A stretch of 64,000 bases of DNA from the NCBI RefSeq assembly GCF_036373705.1, contig NC_089850.1, positions 18,829,256 to 18,893,255 of the forward strand, given 5' to 3'. The notes under the pieces were generated by a model. It did no database searches. It was not told where the DNA came from and saw nothing but the letters and a program-made list of their open reading frames with translations. Below are positions 61,630-64,000 of the stretch, piece by piece (position 1 is the first letter of the stretch; every line of letters begins with the position of its first letter). This DNA is from Amia ocellicauda (taxonomy: Eukaryota; Chordata; Actinopteri; Amiiformes; Amiidae). Position numbers and translations under genes: made by a program.

Positions 61630-62484
61630 ATGTGGCCACTACAGTGTCAGGTTTGCAGAATGAGTGCCTTCCTGGATGAACTCCATTTGTGAAAGTTGTC
61701 GGCATGTTGAAATCCTAGAGATCAAGGTCCGTGATCTTGAAGATCCGCTTGTTGATCCGCTCTGTATTAGTGATATAGAAGAATGAGAGAGATGGTGTGC
61801 ACGCCAAAACCTAGGAGAGTTGAGACCTTAGAGCAGGACAGTGTAGAGAACTGCTGGGTTACAGTAGGTCGTAACCACAGAAAAGGGCGCTCACAACCCT
61901 TGGAGACACCCCAAGAGCTAGAATTGCCCAACAGGTTCCAACTGCTGGACACCAAGTTGGACAGTGATGGCTCAGAGGGTGATGGGAGGGCTGTTGAGCA
62001 CCAGATGGAGGTAGTTATAGTACAAGACTCAATTCTTAGAGTAGATCACACAGTGTGTTCTAGTGATAAGGAGACCCACATGGTATCTTGCCTGCCTGGT
62101 GCTCAGGTTGCAGATCTCCCTAAACTAGTAGACGAGCTACTGGCCAAAGCCGGAGGGAATCCACTGGTTATGGTCCACATTGGAACCAATGACATAGGAA
62201 AAGGCAGGGCAGAGGTTCTGCAAGACAAATTTAAAGAGTTAGGAACAAAACTAAAGAGCAGAACCTCCACTGTATTTTTCTCTGAAATACTTCCAGTACC
62301 ACGTGCCAGGCCAGGGAGACAGACAGAGATTAGAAAGTTCAACACGTGGCTAAAATCATGGTGTAGGGAAGAGGGGTTTAGGTTTATGGAGCATTGGACT
62401 TTCTTCTGGGATAGATGGGACCTGTACAAACCAGATGGTCTGCATCTAAACAGAAGGGGGCTGATGCATTGGGAAAGCGTATAG
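61630..62484 (+). pseudogene. LINE ORF1 with SGNH-hydrolase (esterase) domain, frameshifted
   Basis: An ATG at 61630 begins MWPLQCQVCRMSAFLDELHL and then meets a stop. A one-base shift restores a second CxxC (CESC) and a coiled-coil-like stretch, suggesting a broken N-terminal zinc finger. From 61783 a 233-residue frame is open. It shows the esterase blocks VIVQDSILR (nucleophile Ser; usually GDS), HIGTNDIG (Asn of block III) and DGLHLN (Asp-His pair). In CR1-type elements ORF1 binds the element RNA and the esterase may act on lipids; the role is not settled. The intact C-terminal frame is the best-preserved part of this copy. Confidence 0.8.
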
Positions 62485-62596
62485 AAATTGAGAATCTTTT
62501 AAACTAGGGCCCAGGGGGCAGGGAGCTCTGACAATGGGAGATGTTCCACTAAGGAAAGAAAACAAAGGGAACCTGCTAGTAGGAAAGTCCTGAAAT

Positions 62597-64000
62597 GTTT
62601 GTACATCAATGCCAGGAGTATAAAGAACAAGATGTTAGACTTGGAAGCCACAGTGCTGGGGTGTGACTATGATGTTTGTAGGAGTGATGGAAACATGGCT
62701 TACAGAAAACGATGGGGATGAATACAAGTTGAAAGGATACACACAGTTTAGGAGAGACAGGAATAATCGAAGAGGTGGTGGGGTAGCATTATATGTCAGA
62801 AATGACACTGAGGCAGAAGAACTCAAATTAGATCCCAGTAATGAAACAATCTTTGTGGGTGAAACTTTTGAACAAGAGATCCGGAGGATTAGTGGTAGGA
62901 GTGTGTTACAGACCACCCAACTCAGATATTCAGCAAGACGTTGCATTGTACAGTGTAATCAGGACTGCATGTAGCAAGGATGTGGCTGTTATAATGGGGG
63001 ATTTCAATTTCCCAAACATAGACTGGGAAAGCCCAGTTGGGACTACAGAAGCAGAAATAGAAATGGTTGATATGGTAAATGACTGCTTTCTAACTCAATT
63101 TGTCAGGGAACCAACCAGGGAGAGAGCATGCATTGAACTTTTCAAATGACCTGGATAGAGTCAAAGGGACAGTAGTTGGCACTACTGGAACCAATGGCAA
63201 ACTGTGATCACAATATGTTTAGCTTTGAGGCATTCTTTCAAAAAACAAGGACCAAGTCTAAAGCAATGGTCTATAATTTTAGAAAAGCAAACCTTGAAGG
63301 TATGAGGTGGCACTTAGAAGAGGTAGACTGGAGCACATTGGATACAGAGTCATTTGAAAATGGATGGGTATATTTTAAGAATATACAACTTAGCAAATCG
63401 ATGACCAAAATACATTGGCCAAAATGGTTTAATAGAAGTATGCAAAAAAATATAAAGAGAGAGAAAATGTTGTATAGTGCATACAAAAGGGATGGAGACT
63501 AAACAAAATACAATTAATATGATGAACTGCAAAGAGATTTTAAGAAAGGGATCAGGAAAGCAAAGAGGGAAATAGAAAGAAACGTAGCTCTTGGAGCTAA
63601 AACTAATGCAAGAAGCTTTTTTCAATATTACAACAGCAAGAGGACAATAAAGGAGGAAGTGAAATGGGTAAAGGGTAAATTGAAGCATCTTAGAAAACGA
63701 ACAAGATGTGGCAAATGTTCTAAATGAGTATTTCACTAAGGTTATTACAAAAGAAAAACAGATAACATGCCACAGGTTAACAACCAGTCCAGTTAAACCC
63801 TAAGAGAGATCAGGATAAATGAGGAGGAGGTACTAAAAAGACTAGCAGAATTAAAAACAAACAAATCACCTGGGCCAGATGGTATTTTTCCAACAGTACT
63901 AAAATAAATTAGGGAAATTATTTATAGGCCGCTAACAAAACTAATCAGTACTAGGGCCTTTGCTTTTTCTAATCTATATTAATAATCCGGAGTCTGTTGT
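62597..64000 (+). pseudogene. LINE ORF2 remnant (endonuclease and partial reverse transcriptase)
   Basis: It begins LYINARSIKNKMLDLEATV, shifts frame near 62672 to VGVMETWLTEN, then gives GGVALYVRND, VGVCYRPPN and MGDFNFPNIDW of the APE-like endonuclease. A SPGPDGIFPT block (about 63868) starts the reverse transcriptase. Soon after, near 63950, the sequence jumps to GPLLFLIYINN, which normally comes much later, so an internal stretch of the RT palm is deleted. Several stops and shifts are present. Confidence 0.82.

Larger units (their letters stand above)
61480..64000 (+). mobile_element. CR1-like LINE, 5' part, running off the window
   Basis: The order is a 5' leader, ORF1 with an SGNH-esterase domain, then ORF2 with an APE-type endonuclease and the start of a reverse transcriptase. 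The esterase ORF1 and the endonuclease wording (VCYRPPN, GDFNFPNIDW) are typical of the CR1/L2 group. Frameshifts and a deletion in the RT make it inactive. The 5' limit is approximate. The 3' end lies beyond 64000. Confidence 0.85.

Overview
This is vertebrate nuclear DNA, most likely from a ray-finned fish. The coding sequence is split by GT-AG introns. The repeats are typical of fish genomes: Tc1-like transposons, L2- and CR1-type LINEs, and V-SINE-like tails. A CR1-like LINE ending in 8-bp repeats hints at an early-branching lineage (gar, bowfin, sturgeon, eel or tarpon type), but I cannot fix the species. I see no prokaryotic operon, CRISPR array, tRNA or rRNA gene.

The window is a conserved gene block in the order EXTL3 (+), INTS9 (-), HMBOX1 (+, only its promoter and first intron). 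Human 8p21 has the same order and orientation. EXTL3 has a probable non-coding first exon ending at 5409, a first intron of about 19.2 kb, and five coding exons between 25174 and 36901. These join in frame to 923 residues. EXTL3 is a Golgi/ER glycosyltransferase that starts heparan sulfate chains. INTS9 runs convergently: 17 coding exons from 54313 down to 42096 join in frame to 658 residues, with a poly(A) signal near 41504. It is the catalytically dead metallo-beta-lactamase/beta-CASP subunit of the Integrator complex. INTS9 and HMBOX1 appear to share a CpG-rich bidirectional promoter at about 54320-54720 that carries several ZNF143/THAP11-like motifs. HMBOX1 coding exons lie beyond the window.

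Region by region: 1-5000 is repeat-rich. It has a decayed L2-type LINE, a pair of inverted repeats about 4.2 kb apart, a long TAG microsatellite and a small cluster of CRE-like sites. 5000-24650 is the EXTL3 promoter and first intron, with one full-length dead Tc1-like element. 24650-38060 holds the EXTL3 coding exons and 3' UTR; every long intron here contains transposon material. 38060-41490 is the convergent intergenic gap. 41490-54400 is INTS9. 54400-61480 is the HMBOX1 promoter and intron 1. 61480-64000 is a 5' portion of a CR1-like LINE with an SGNH-esterase ORF1 and a broken ORF2 that has lost part of its reverse transcriptase.

The three host genes do not form a pathway. Their association is conserved synteny and, for INTS9/HMBOX1, shared regulatory DNA. 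I found no convincing new biological system. The most interesting leads are two perfect hairpins in introns, the motif cluster in the bidirectional promoter, and transposon or microsatellite sequence lying a few bases from splice donors.
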